From: Planctomycetota bacterium
GTDB taxonomy: Bacteria > Planctomycetota > Brocadiia > SM23-32
DNA length: 8,750 nt
Direction: 5' to 3'
Assembly: GCA_018334735.1 (NCBI GenBank)
Contig: JAGXLK010000067.1
Location: forward strand, 1 to 8,750
The notes under the pieces are model-generated. The model was not told where the DNA came from. It was given only the letters and a program-made list of their open reading frames with translations, and ran no database searches. Each line of letters opens with the position of its first letter. Position 1 is the first letter of the stretch. This document shows, one piece after another, positions 1-6,917 of this stretch. Both the position numbers and the translations under genes were made by a program.

Positions 1-508
1 TTAACAAAACTGTTTCGTGGTGCGACATTACCGCGAGGATTACCAGCAGGTAGGGCACTTCGTATGCAAGCGCCAGAAGCAATTTCCGACTCACCCCTAT
101 GCTTGCGTTCGGGTTCGCCGAGGCCCCTGCGCCGAGGGCAATCCCAAGAGGACCGAAAAGCATCAGATACATTATGACCAACAGTCCGCCCGAGGAGGAC
201 ATAGGACATAGAACGCCATGGGCGAGCGGCTGCAGACTTTTGGAAACATCCGTTCCCCCCAGAGGAATAAATAAAACGGTTACAAACGAACCCGCCAGCG
301 CAAATACGACGCCGAGTTCGAAAAGGGCACCGTGCGAAATACTCCGTTGGGAGAAGAGTCTCACGACATCAATGACGGGCTGGTAAATCGGTGGACCGTA
401 TCGACGATGAATACGGGCGATGATCTTCCGTGAGAGTCCCAGAAAGAGGACCCCTACAACGAAGGCTATCACAGGCGAGAGCACGATCTGGATGATTGTT
501 GTTACCAT
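1..508 (-). CDS. NuoH-like membrane subunit (MbxM/MbhM/EchB type), partial
   Basis: Reading down from an ATG at 508, the frame stays open to the window edge, giving 169 codons without a stop, so the C-terminal part is missing. The protein starts with a membrane segment (about residues 4-26) followed by a basic stretch and the motif RRYGPPIYQPVIDVVR (35-50). That motif is typical of NuoH relatives in MBH, MBX, Ech and formate-hydrogenlyase complexes. At 141-152 it has the family motif R-x7-YExP, with Glu150 matching the conserved glutamate near the quinone chamber of complex I. In this family the subunit anchors the catalytic arm and links electron transfer to the antiporter-like chain. Its ATG overlaps the stop of the preceding gene by 7 nt (ATGGTAA), with GGGAG just upstream as ribosome binding site. 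Seen: sequence motifs and overlap. Inferred: MbxM-like role. Its downstream neighbours should be the catalytic subunits. Confidence 0.88.
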   Translation of the reverse strand, partial: MVTTIIQIVLSPVIAFVVGVLFLGLSRKIIARIHRRYGPPIYQPVIDVVRLFSQRSISHGALFELGVVFALAGSFVTVLFIPLGGTDVSKSLQPLAHGVLCPMSSSGGLLVIMYLMLFGPLGIALGAGASANPNASIGVSRKLLLALAYEVPYLLVILAVMSHHETVLL

Positions 509-2358
509 ATCTCCCACACCAGTTGCGCGAAGATCAAGAAGGCTAAGAAAGTAACGATATAAAGCACATACGTGCCTGCATAGCCCGTGTACAGCCGACG
601 GACAACGCCGAAGAAATCACGGGCCACATCCGCAACCCAGTAATAAAATTGGTCAATCCGATCTTTCAGGTAAGGACGGATTATCCGGTAAAGCGGATTG
701 TAAAATTCAACGGTGTGATGATACTTCTCAAGAGGAATGTAAGCGCCCGCAGCGTAGCTATCATCCTGTTCCACCGGTCGACCTTTCGGGCCGATACGCA
801 TCAGGAGAAACACCACCGCAAAAGCAATGGCAATGGCCACGCCAATATTGAGCATGTTCAGCATCCCGGCGTCGCTTGCCAGGCCCCACAAGGTCAGATT
901 CAATTCTTCGAATCCCATGGTTGCCTGAATATTCTGTATGACCCTGAGCGGAATGCCCGGCAAGATGCCAAAGAGGAGGATGACAAAACTGAAAAACAAT
1001 ATGGGGATTCGCATCGAGATCGGCGATTTCTCAATATCAGTATATTTCTGGGGCAGCTGCCCGAGAAACATATTATGCAGCAGTTTGTAAACGGAGAGAA
1101 TGGTGCCCCAAGTCCCGGCAAACGCCATAAACGCCAGGAATGGATGTCCTTCTGTGATCAGGGTCTTATAAATGAACCATTTGGATACAAAACCATTGGT
1201 CAATGGCAGGCCAATGAGTCCCATGATACCCACCAGGCATCCGATGAAAGCAATCGGCATTTTGTGCATCAGGCCGCCCAGATGATTGAGGTCTCTGACG
1301 CCGCCGGTTCGATACTCTACAGCTCCGACGACCAGAAACAACAGCGCGATGTAAGACCCGTAATTTATCGCATGAAATATGCCACCCGCTACGCCCATAC
1401 TCGTGGCAAAAGCTATGCCAAGGATCATATAGCCTCCCTGGCCGATACCGTGCCAGGCCAGAAGCTTTTTGGCATCGTCCTGAAGCAGGGCAATGAAGGT
1501 TGGAATTACAATCGTGAAGGCGCCGAGCCAGGAGAAAATAAGATGGAAGTTCCACATTCCGTGTCCAAGCTGCAGGATTGTCTCAAGCCCCACGATCGAA
1601 TACATAATCAACAGAAAACCATACATCCCCATACGCACCAGGACCCCGGATAGAATGGCTGAGAAGGGCGAAACAGCCTCCGAATGAGCATCGGGCATCC
1701 AGGTATGCAGCGGAAGGATAGCGAATTTGATCCCAAAAGCTATCCCCATTGCAATCAGTATGAAAACGACGTACCCGGACGAAGCGGCCGCAATGCCTTC
1801 AGCCAACTCGGCGATGTTTATCGTTCCGAACTGAGCGTAGAGAGACAATATGCCGAGCAGCATCGCGCAGGAGCCGACCAGTGACATGACGATATATTTC
1901 ATGCCGGCCTCCAGCGCGGCGCCGCGTTTGTAGCTGATCAGTAAGTATGTGCTCCAGCTCATGATCTCCCAGAAAATATAGAAAGAGAGGAAATCGGCGC
2001 TGAGAACAATCCCAAGCATCCCGGCGCTGACCAGCAGCATGACGGAATAGTAGAAATTCAGCCGCTCTTTATCCTTCATGTAACTGAGTGAGAATATGAT
2101 GGAACCGGCATTGATGATGACGATGTAAATGGCGAAGAACCATGCCAGAGGATTAAGTCGCAGCGCGAGGTTCAATCCCAGGAAGTGGCGAGCGTAAACG
2201 GATTCACCCCATTTACCATGGCTATAGCCTACGATTGCTACCAGAACGAGTGAACTTACAACGGCGAGTGTGTTACGCAAACGCGAGTCGATTTTGCCGG
2301 CCAGGTAGACCAACCCGGCGCTTATGAACGCGACAAGCAATATGATTACCGGCAACAT
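502..2358 (-). CDS. Second antiporter-like subunit, NuoL/MrpD family with C-terminal extension (MbxH'-like)
   Basis: This 618-residue polytopic membrane protein belongs to the NuoL/NuoM/MrpD proton-channel family. The core shows the TM5 glutamate in FWE (Glu131), the TM7 lysine before PLHTWMPDAH (Lys211), the motif QDDAKKLLAWHGIGQ (293-307) and a late lysine in FVSKW (Lys393). The HAxxK motif of relatives reads HAINY here, with Tyr333 in place of lysine. After the core, residues 530-618 form an extension: a polar linker, an amphipathic stretch (about 551-590, rich in Tyr, Arg and Asp) and a final hydrophobic helix (596-613). This resembles the lateral helix and last TM helix of NuoL. The start is ATG 2358, two bases after the mrpD stop, with GGAGG upstream. 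It is likely the second antiporter-like subunit (H') of an MBX-type complex, beside the NuoH-like subunit encoded next. Alternative reading: generic NuoL or HyfB-like protein. Family membership is certain; the H' assignment is inferred from order and length. Confidence 0.9.
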   Translation of the reverse strand: MLPVIILLVAFISAGLVYLAGKIDSRLRNTLAVVSSLVLVAIVGYSHGKWGESVYARHFLGLNLALRLNPLAWFFAIYIVIINAGSIIFSLSYMKDKERLNFYYSVMLLVSAGMLGIVLSADFLSFYIFWEIMSWSTYLLISYKRGAALEAGMKYIVMSLVGSCAMLLGILSLYAQFGTINIAELAEGIAAASSGYVVFILIAMGIAFGIKFAILPLHTWMPDAHSEAVSPFSAILSGVLVRMGMYGFLLIMYSIVGLETILQLGHGMWNFHLIFSWLGAFTIVIPTFIALLQDDAKKLLAWHGIGQGGYMILGIAFATSMGVAGGIFHAINYGSYIALLFLVVGAVEYRTGGVRDLNHLGGLMHKMPIAFIGCLVGIMGLIGLPLTNGFVSKWFIYKTLITEGHPFLAFMAFAGTWGTILSVYKLLHNMFLGQLPQKYTDIEKSPISMRIPILFFSFVILLFGILPGIPLRVIQNIQATMGFEELNLTLWGLASDAGMLNMLNIGVAIAIAFAVVFLLMRIGPKGRPVEQDDSYAAGAYIPLEKYHHTVEFYNPLYRIIRPYLKDRIDQFYYWVADVARDFFGVVRRLYTGYAGTYVLYIVTFLAFLIFAQLVWEIW

Positions 2359-2360
2359 TC

Positions 2361-3848
2361 CTAGCCTCCAAACACATGCTGAATGTAGGCTGCTCTGTCC
2401 AACAGATCCGTCGCGGCCGGCTCAATGAGATCCGTCAGCAGCTGCGGATATATACCCACCGCTATGATTGCGAACGCCAGCAAACATACCGGCAACAAAG
2501 CCGAAAATGGCATGCTGAGAACTTCTTCGGGCTTTTCTTCAATGTTCTCCGGCTCAGATCTGAAAAATAGCCCCTGAACGATCCGGAAGAAATAAGCACC
2601 TTCCACGACAGTTCCCAGGAGCACAATACCGGTCAAAACTGTGAACAGCATGTCTGTCTTTGCCAGCGCCGCTCTAATGACCATGAATTTGCCGGGAAAA
2701 CCGATGAACGGAGGAAGTCCCACAAGGGAAAAGGCACCGACGGTGAAACACAGAGAACTGAGGGGCATTCTCTTGCCCATGCCATCGAGCGAAGAAATTT
2801 CCATCGAACCGGTCCGGTAAACCATGTAACCTACCGAAAGGAACAGGGTGGCTTTGGCGAATGCGTGGCTGACGACCAAAAAGAGCGCTCCCTGGACTCC
2901 TCCTTCCGATGCCAGCCCGAGCGCGAAAAGAATCAGGCCGATCTGCCCGATGCTGGAATAAGCCAGCAACCTCTTGATATTGTCCTGACTGAAAGCGGAC
3001 ATCTCACCGATCAGGAGTGTCAGAACTCCGACCACGACCACGAGCAGCAGTATGCTTTCGGCTCCGAAGACGGTGAAGATAACGCGCGCTACGGCGTAAA
3101 GCCCGGCTTTAATGGCCAATCCAGACAGGATTGCACTGATGGAGGAAGGGGCGGAGGAATGGGCATCGGGCAGCCAGGCGTTCAGCGGAAATATCGCGGC
3201 CTCAACTCCAAAACCGGTGATCAAGAACGCCACTGAAATGAAGATGTGCATGGGGCGGATTGAGCTGACGTTCCGGGCAATATCGGCCATACTCAGTGTC
3301 CCAAACTGCGAATAAATAAATCCAATCCCGATAAGAACAAGGCTCGAGCCAAGGGCGCCCTGGATCAGATATTTTGCGGAAGACTCAATCCCGGATTTGT
3401 CGCCTCGATAGCCGACCAGAGCGTAGGATGATATGCAGAGGATCTCGAAAAAGACGAACAGATTGAATAAGTCGCCCGTGAGAACCATTCCCGTGGCACC
3501 CGTCAGCAATAACAGATAGAGGGTGTGGTATTTTGCTATTGGCCCTTCGTGGATGTAAGAAATCGCATAAATCGCGACCAGCAAACCAATCAGAGCGACA
3601 AGCAGAGCCAGGCCAACGCCCAGGGGGCCGGCCACGAGGTGAATCGAGAAGGGTGGGGCGAAACCGGCTGTGCGGACAATCACCGGTTCCTGAAGAACAC
3701 GCGGCAGGAGCTGCAGGGCAATCACGCAGTTGAACACCATTGCAATAACCGGGACGTACCGGGTTGCCTTCTGCGAGAGAAGACCCACAAGAGGAATTAT
3801 AAATGCCAGTGCCAGTGGCACCGCTATCAATACTACGGGACTCACCAT
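2361..3848 (-). CDS. mrpD: Antiporter-like subunit MrpD/MnhD (MbhH/MbxH type)
   Basis: This 495-residue integral membrane protein is of the proton-translocating NuoM/MrpD family. The TM5 glutamate lies in FVFFEIL (Glu135). The motif SQDNIKRLLAYSSIGQ is at 287-302 with Lys292, HAFAK at 328-332 with Lys332, and a further lysine in FPGKF (Lys387). The TM7 region reads GVEAAIFPLNAWLPDAH: Glu216 sits where NuoL, NuoM and the neighbouring subunit have lysine, and Asn223 replaces the usual His. This may be the norm for the MBH/MBX branch. The ATG at 3848 overlaps the mrpC stop by 7 nt and has AAGGAG upstream. The length is normal for MrpD. In Mrp and MBH/MBX complexes this subunit carries out or drives ion movement across the membrane, and the surrounding E-F-G-B-C genes fit that. 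Alternatives within the family are MbhH or MbxH; the window alone cannot separate them. Confidence 0.93.
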   Translation of the reverse strand: MVSPVVLIAVPLALAFIIPLVGLLSQKATRYVPVIAMVFNCVIALQLLPRVLQEPVIVRTAGFAPPFSIHLVAGPLGVGLALLVALIGLLVAIYAISYIHEGPIAKYHTLYLLLLTGATGMVLTGDLFNLFVFFEILCISSYALVGYRGDKSGIESSAKYLIQGALGSSLVLIGIGFIYSQFGTLSMADIARNVSSIRPMHIFISVAFLITGFGVEAAIFPLNAWLPDAHSSAPSSISAILSGLAIKAGLYAVARVIFTVFGAESILLLVVVVGVLTLLIGEMSAFSQDNIKRLLAYSSIGQIGLILFALGLASEGGVQGALFLVVSHAFAKATLFLSVGYMVYRTGSMEISSLDGMGKRMPLSSLCFTVGAFSLVGLPPFIGFPGKFMVIRAALAKTDMLFTVLTGIVLLGTVVEGAYFFRIVQGLFFRSEPENIEEKPEEVLSMPFSALLPVCLLAFAIIAVGIYPQLLTDLIEPAATDLLDRAAYIQHVFGG

Positions 3849-4198
3849 TTCAGCTCCTTGATCTTACGCAGGTTCAAAGTGCCGTAATAACCGTAAAGGC
3901 GAATGGCGATCGAAAGGGCAAGGGCCAGAACCGAGACCCCGATCACGATCGCGGTCAACACCAGGGCCTGAGGGACGGGATCCACCATCTCGGCCGTTTC
4001 GGAGGTCTCCGAGAAGATGGGCGCCGTACCGCCGTGGATGTAGCCGATTGATATCAGGAAGAGATTCACGCCGGTGTCAATCAGGTTGATTCCTATAATA
4101 ACTTTGATGAGATTGCTCTTGACCAGAAGGACGTAAAGCCCGATCAATATGAGAGCGAAACAACCGATGTAATGGATGTAATCAACCGGGAAATTCAT
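3842..4198 (-). CDS. mrpC: Mrp-type antiporter subunit C (NuoK-like, MbhG/MbxG)
   Basis: This 118-residue protein has three hydrophobic segments (about 9-26, 31-52 and 77-101) and belongs to the MrpC/NuoK family. The second helix carries GINLIDTGVNLF (36-47), and the loop before the third helix carries DPVPQALVLTAIVIG (73-87), a strong MrpC signature. Asp41 lies within the second helix, where NuoK relatives use buried acidic residues for proton transfer; equivalence is inferred. The C-terminus is short and basic. The start codon overlaps the stop of the previous gene as ATGA, with GAGAGGA just upstream, and the stop lies inside the start region of mrpD. In these complexes the subunit sits next to MrpD in the membrane arm. 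Length and motifs are normal for the family. Confidence 0.93.
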   Translation of the reverse strand: MNFPVDYIHYIGCFALILIGLYVLLVKSNLIKVIIGINLIDTGVNLFLISIGYIHGGTAPIFSETSETAEMVDPVPQALVLTAIVIGVSVLALALSIAIRLYGYYGTLNLRKIKELKW

Positions 4199-4914
4199 TT
4201 TTCCTCTCCGGCGAGATTTGCAATAACGCCTGCCAGTTCCGAGCCAACCTTCAATCCGATAAATACGTAGATAACAGGGATAACTCCCGCGCTGAATAGC
4301 GCGTACGGGGATCCTTTGGGCAGGAAGTTAAACAAAAACGAGCTCGCGGCTATCAGGCCCATCAGGCCGACAAGAACGAAAAACAGTCCTGAAAGCGATT
4401 CCACCGTGCGTAAAGCACCGGTTCGAACCGTTTTGCCGCGGCAGCCGAGATAAATCAGGAGGAATCCTGAGGCGATGATCGCTCCTCCCTGAAACCCCCC
4501 GCCGGGCGTCAGGTGGCCATGGACGAAGATATATGCACCAAAAAGCAGGATCAGTGGAAAAAGAAATCGACATCCGCTGAAAACGATCAAACTGGCGGGT
4601 TCCTTTGCCGTCTGTGGTTGCTGCTTTCCCCGATTATGAAGCAGCAAACTGAGCCCGAGGGCGGCGATGAAAAGCACAGTCACTTCGCCCAAGGTGTCAA
4701 AACCACGATAGGTGATAACCACGGACGAGACGATATTCGAAGCCCCGGTCTCTTCCATTCCCTGGTTATTGTAGCGTCTCCCGAAATTGACATTCTCCTC
4801 GCCAATACGGCCTTCGGTCTTCGCGGTTTGTGCACCAATCGAACCGCTGGAGAATGCGACGATTACTCCGAATGCCAGGGCCAGGAGTAACAGCAGGCTA
4901 ATCAGCTTCCTCAT
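4195..4914 (-). CDS. mrpB: MbhE-MrpB fusion, antiporter subunit B
   Basis: This 239-residue membrane protein has two parts. Residues 1-95 match the MbhE-type domain: an N-terminal helix (3-21), a polar loop, then NIVSSVVITYRGFDTLGE (60-77) leading into a second helix. In full Mrp systems this motif lies in the C-terminal part of MrpA. Residues about 108-239 are the MrpB domain, with HGHLTPGGGFQGGAI at 132-146 and further membrane helices. Archaeal MBH encodes these two parts as separate genes (E and F), while here they are one chain. The ATG at 4914 lies 17 nt inside the preceding gene and has GAGGA close upstream. The hydrophobic N-terminus ends near GAQT and could look like a signal peptide, but in this family it is a membrane helix. 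Role: part of the Na+/H+ exchange module. Domain assignment rests on motif recognition. Confidence 0.9.
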   Translation of the reverse strand: MRKLISLLLLLALAFGVIVAFSSGSIGAQTAKTEGRIGEENVNFGRRYNNQGMEETGASNIVSSVVITYRGFDTLGEVTVLFIAALGLSLLLHNRGKQQPQTAKEPASLIVFSGCRFLFPLILLFGAYIFVHGHLTPGGGFQGGAIIASGFLLIYLGCRGKTVRTGALRTVESLSGLFFVLVGLMGLIAASSFLFNFLPKGSPYALFSAGVIPVIYVFIGLKVGSELAGVIANLAGEEK

Positions 4915-5152
4915 CTTCCTCTTGCCTTACGGTTTTATTGATGGCGAACACGAAAATCGCCGTTGTTAAACCAGCACCAATGGATGCTTCGGCCATTGCG
5001 ACATCGGGCGCTTGAAGTAAAAAGAAAATAATCGAGGCCATCAAGCTCACGAACGCGCAGGCAATAACGGCATTCATTAGATCTTTGAACGCCGCGGCAC
5101 AGATTGCACCGATAATCATTACCGCAACCAAAAATGTCTGGAAGACAATCAT
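4898..5152 (-). CDS. DUF4040 protein, MbhD/MbxD-like (part of MrpA C-terminus)
   Basis: This small 84-residue protein has about three hydrophobic segments. Its key motif LQAPDVAMAEASIGAGLTTAIF (46-67) is characteristic of DUF4040, known as MbhD in membrane-bound hydrogenases and equivalent to a section of the MrpA C-terminal region. Asp50 and Glu55 are the conserved acidic residues in that motif. Lys23 lies in the loop or helix after the first segment. The last residues are very acidic (EEDEEAD). The ATG at 5152 overlaps the mrpG stop as ATGA, and the gene overlaps mrpB by 17 nt. In the complex this subunit would sit between the MrpG/F/E group and the MbhE-MrpB protein. Its presence as a separate gene is one of the clearest signs that this is an MBH/MBX-type locus and not a classical Mrp operon. 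Confidence 0.9.
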   Translation of the reverse strand: MIVFQTFLVAVMIIGAICAAAFKDLMNAVIACAFVSLMASIIFFLLQAPDVAMAEASIGAGLTTAIFVFAINKTVRQEEDEEAD

Positions 5153-5484
5153 GAATCTTCTTTTTTATAGCTATCAAATTCTTGACTTCGGTCAACGACA
5201 CTTTGGTCCCACAATGGGACATCACTTTTCCGTCCGGAACGGCCGAGAGCATGGCTGGAAATCGGGTTTGTGAGGAGAATGAATACGGAGATCAAAAGTG
5301 TTTTGGGAAACCAGGTCGGTTCCAGTATCCCTACACCGATAATGGTCAAAAACGCGCCGAGAGTTGTGCATTTTGTGCCGGCCTGGAGGCGATTATAAAC
5401 GTCTGGTAATCTGAAGATCCCGAGGCTGCCGAGGAACAGAAAAATCGCTCCGATAGTCGTCACAATGTAGCCGACGATTTCCAC
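5149..5484 (-). CDS. mrpG: Mrp-type antiporter subunit G (MbhC/MbxC)
   Basis: This 111-residue MrpG-family protein has three hydrophobic segments (about 4-22, 42-52 and 60-71). The family motif GIFRLPDVYNRLQAGTKCTTLG is at 22-43, and the downstream motif LTNPISSHALGR is at 71-82. A polar tail of about 30 residues follows, longer than the core needs and probably cytoplasmic. The start is GTG at 5484-5482. It is supported by AAGGAGG six bases upstream, the best ribosome binding site in the operon, and by a one-base overlap with the mrpF stop (TAGTG). With MrpE and MrpF this forms the small-subunit group of the Na+/H+ exchange module. Family assignment is secure from the motif; the role in an MBX-like complex is inferred from neighbours. 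Confidence 0.93.
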   Translation of the reverse strand: MEIVGYIVTTIGAIFLFLGSLGIFRLPDVYNRLQAGTKCTTLGAFLTIIGVGILEPTWFPKTLLISVFILLTNPISSHALGRSGRKSDVPLWDQSVVDRSQEFDSYKKEDS

Positions 5485-5732
5485 TACAGTCCTCCTTCCA
5501 GGTAACGCGCGATTGCGATGGCACCTATGAAGGTCAGCACAGCGTAGACCAACGCGACATCGAGATAGACGTATCTCTGGAAGACAAACCCCAGCAACAC
5601 GAGCAACGCGGCGGTTACGGTTGCGCCTGTGTCCACGGCAACGGCCCGATCAACCGTCGTCGGCCCGCCCAGAAGCCTCAGCAGGCACAAGAGGATAGCA
5701 ACGCCTACTAAACTGAGTAATATTAAAGGCAT
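5484..5732 (-). CDS. mrpF: Mrp-type antiporter subunit F (MbhB/MbxB)
   Basis: This 82-residue protein has three membrane helices (about 2-20, 36-50 and 57-76). It shows the MrpF signature GGPTTVDRAVAVDT (22-35), with the conserved acidic residues Asp28 and Asp34, and YLDVALVYAVLTFIGAIAIARYLEGG (56-81), with Asp58. In Mrp and MBH complexes MrpF helps line the predicted sodium path together with MrpG and MrpE. The ATG at 5732 shares one base with the mrpE stop (TGATG), so translation is probably coupled. The stop shares one base with the GTG of mrpG. Length and motifs are standard. Confidence 0.93.
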   Translation of the reverse strand: MPLILLSLVGVAILLCLLRLLGGPTTVDRAVAVDTGATVTAALLVLLGFVFQRYVYLDVALVYAVLTFIGAIAIARYLEGGL

Positions 5733-6253
5733 CAGTCGAATACAATCCTTAAAAATCTCTCGAATCTCTCACCGATCAACGCCGTAGCTTCGTCTGTGTC
5801 TTCCGTCTTTACATTGATCCAGTGAATGAGCAACCGGTCTCCAACCACATCAAGCGTAAAAGTCCCCGGCGTGAGCGTGATCGAGTTTGCCAGGATCATT
5901 TTCGCAATATCGGAATTTAGTTCCGTTTTTATCTCCACAATGCCCGGTTTGATCGGCATCGCAGGATGGACCACGCGGTAGGCGACATCGACGTTGGCTT
6001 TCACGATTTCAAAAAGCAGGACGACAATGTAGATCAGGAAGAACACAACCCTTTTGGGCCCGATAGGGGGGAGGCCCAGAGGAACGTAGTGAGCGCTGAG
6101 CCACAGAGAAATCAGCAGGCAGATGCCCAGTCCCACCAGAAGTTCCTGCAACCGCAGCGTCGATGTCAGCGCAAACCATACCAAAAACGAGATGATCAGG
6201 AGATATACAAAACTCTTAAGACGAGCCGAAACCGATATGCTCTCGTCTGACAT
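5732..6253 (-). CDS. mrpE: Mrp-type antiporter subunit E (MbhA/MbxA)
   Basis: This 173-residue protein has an N-terminal hydrophobic hairpin (about 14-30 and 36-53), a third helix (68-84) and a soluble C-terminal domain. The C-terminal part has the MrpE signature ANSITLTPGTFTLDV (122-136), preceded by a conserved region near HPAMPIKPGIVEI (96-108). The ATG at 6253 follows the rex stop by 15 nt. The ribosome binding site TGAGGAG overlaps that stop, so rex and mrpE belong to one message. MrpE is the first structural gene of the complex, as in archaeal MBH and MBX clusters where it is called A. Its soluble domain probably faces the cytoplasm. The assignment is firm. Confidence 0.92.
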   Translation of the reverse strand: MSDESISVSARLKSFVYLLIISFLVWFALTSTLRLQELLVGLGICLLISLWLSAHYVPLGLPPIGPKRVVFFLIYIVVLLFEIVKANVDVAYRVVHPAMPIKPGIVEIKTELNSDIAKMILANSITLTPGTFTLDVVGDRLLIHWINVKTEDTDEATALIGERFERFLRIVFD

Positions 6254-6268
6254 CCTTGTTTACTCTCC

Positions 6269-6877
6269 TCACAGATAGTAGATGAGTCGAGCCATTTCCG
6301 TGGCCAGATCCATGCAGGTGACTTTTACATCTTTCGGCATATTCAACGGGCACGGAGCAAAAGAAAGAATTGCTTTTACCCCGGAATCGGCCAGCCGATG
6401 CGCGATGTCGGGCGCTTCCTCAACCGGAACAGCAATAATTCCCAGCTTTATCCCTTCTTCCTGAATCCGCTCTTCCATGTTGCCTACATCTTCGATTTGC
6501 ACTCTGTCCAGTTTTTTCCCGATCTTCTCCGGGTTGCTATCAAAGGCAAGGCCAATTTCAAATCCTTCCGGTTCAAATCCACGGTAAGCAAGCAAAGCTC
6601 TGCCGATATTTCCCACTCCTACCAGCGCGGCCTCCCTCACAACATCGAGATTCAAAATCGAGCGAATTTCCTCTATCAATTCCGCCACATTGTAGCCAAC
6701 ACCGCGTTTCCCAAACCCTCCAAAATACGAAAGATCTTTGCGAACCGCTGCCGGCTTAACCTGACAGGCTTCACCGAGTGTATCTGAGGAAACGGTTTCA
6801 ATTCCCTGTTCGGACAGACAAAAAAGCGCCCGGAGGTAGAGAAAAAGTCGTCCGATTGTTTGGTCAGGTATTCGCAT
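6269..6877 (-). CDS. rex: Redox-sensing transcriptional repressor Rex
   Basis: This 202-residue protein matches Rex in length and along its whole sequence. Residues 1-78 form the winged-helix DNA-binding domain, including VKPAAVRKDLSYFGGFGKRGVGYNV (40-64), the hallmark recognition segment. Residues 80-202 form the Rossmann domain: the dinucleotide motif GVGNIG is at 87-92, AFDSNPEKIG at 111-120, and the C-terminal helix ends DLATEMARLIYYL. Rex proteins bind DNA when NAD+ is high and release it when NADH binds. The ATG at 6877 is preceded by AAGG five bases upstream. An 18-bp Rex-like operator lies at 6884-6901, between promoter and start codon, so autoregulation and control of the downstream genes are likely. 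As the first gene of the operon, rex appears dedicated, at least in part, to this complex; a wider regulon cannot be seen here. Confidence 0.97.
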   Translation of the reverse strand: MRIPDQTIGRLFLYLRALFCLSEQGIETVSSDTLGEACQVKPAAVRKDLSYFGGFGKRGVGYNVAELIEEIRSILNLDVVREAALVGVGNIGRALLAYRGFEPEGFEIGLAFDSNPEKIGKKLDRVQIEDVGNMEERIQEEGIKLGIIAVPVEEAPDIAHRLADSGVKAILSFAPCPLNMPKDVKVTCMDLATEMARLIYYL

Positions 6878-6883
6878 AGAACC

Positions 6884-6901
6884 TTGTGATAGTGTTCACA
6901 T
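6884..6901 (-). promoter_or_regulatory. Rex operator (ROP-like) in the rex leader
   Basis: The plus-strand sequence TTGTGATAGTGTTCACAT matches the known Rex operator TTGTGAAnnnnTTCACAA at 12 of 14 fixed positions. It contains a perfect TGTGA/TCACA inverted repeat with a 6-bp spacer. It ends seven bases before the rex ATG and includes the AAGG ribosome-binding bases, so it lies in the 5' leader, roughly +10 to +27. Bound Rex would block the early-transcribed region rather than the -10/-35 elements. Seen: the match and position. Inferred: function. Confidence 0.85.
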
Positions 6902-6917
6902 TCTCAAGCGGAGCGCA

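Noticed and set aside
99..386. Plus-strand open frames at 17-211 and 99-386
   Set aside because: The minus-strand reading of the same bases gives clear NuoH family motifs, open to the edge, so these are shadows.
649..1653. A 334-codon plus-strand open frame antisense to the second antiporter-like gene
   Set aside because: It lies wholly inside a secure membrane-protein gene on the other strand, its product is polar, rich in His and Gln with no recognisable fold, and it has no supporting ribosome binding site. It is a by-product of codon use in the real gene.
3842..6253. Reading the locus as a plain Mrp Na+/H+ antiporter operon
   Set aside because: There is no full-length MrpA, DUF4040 is a separate gene, and the operon continues into a second antiporter-like gene and a NuoH-like gene, which free Mrp operons lack.
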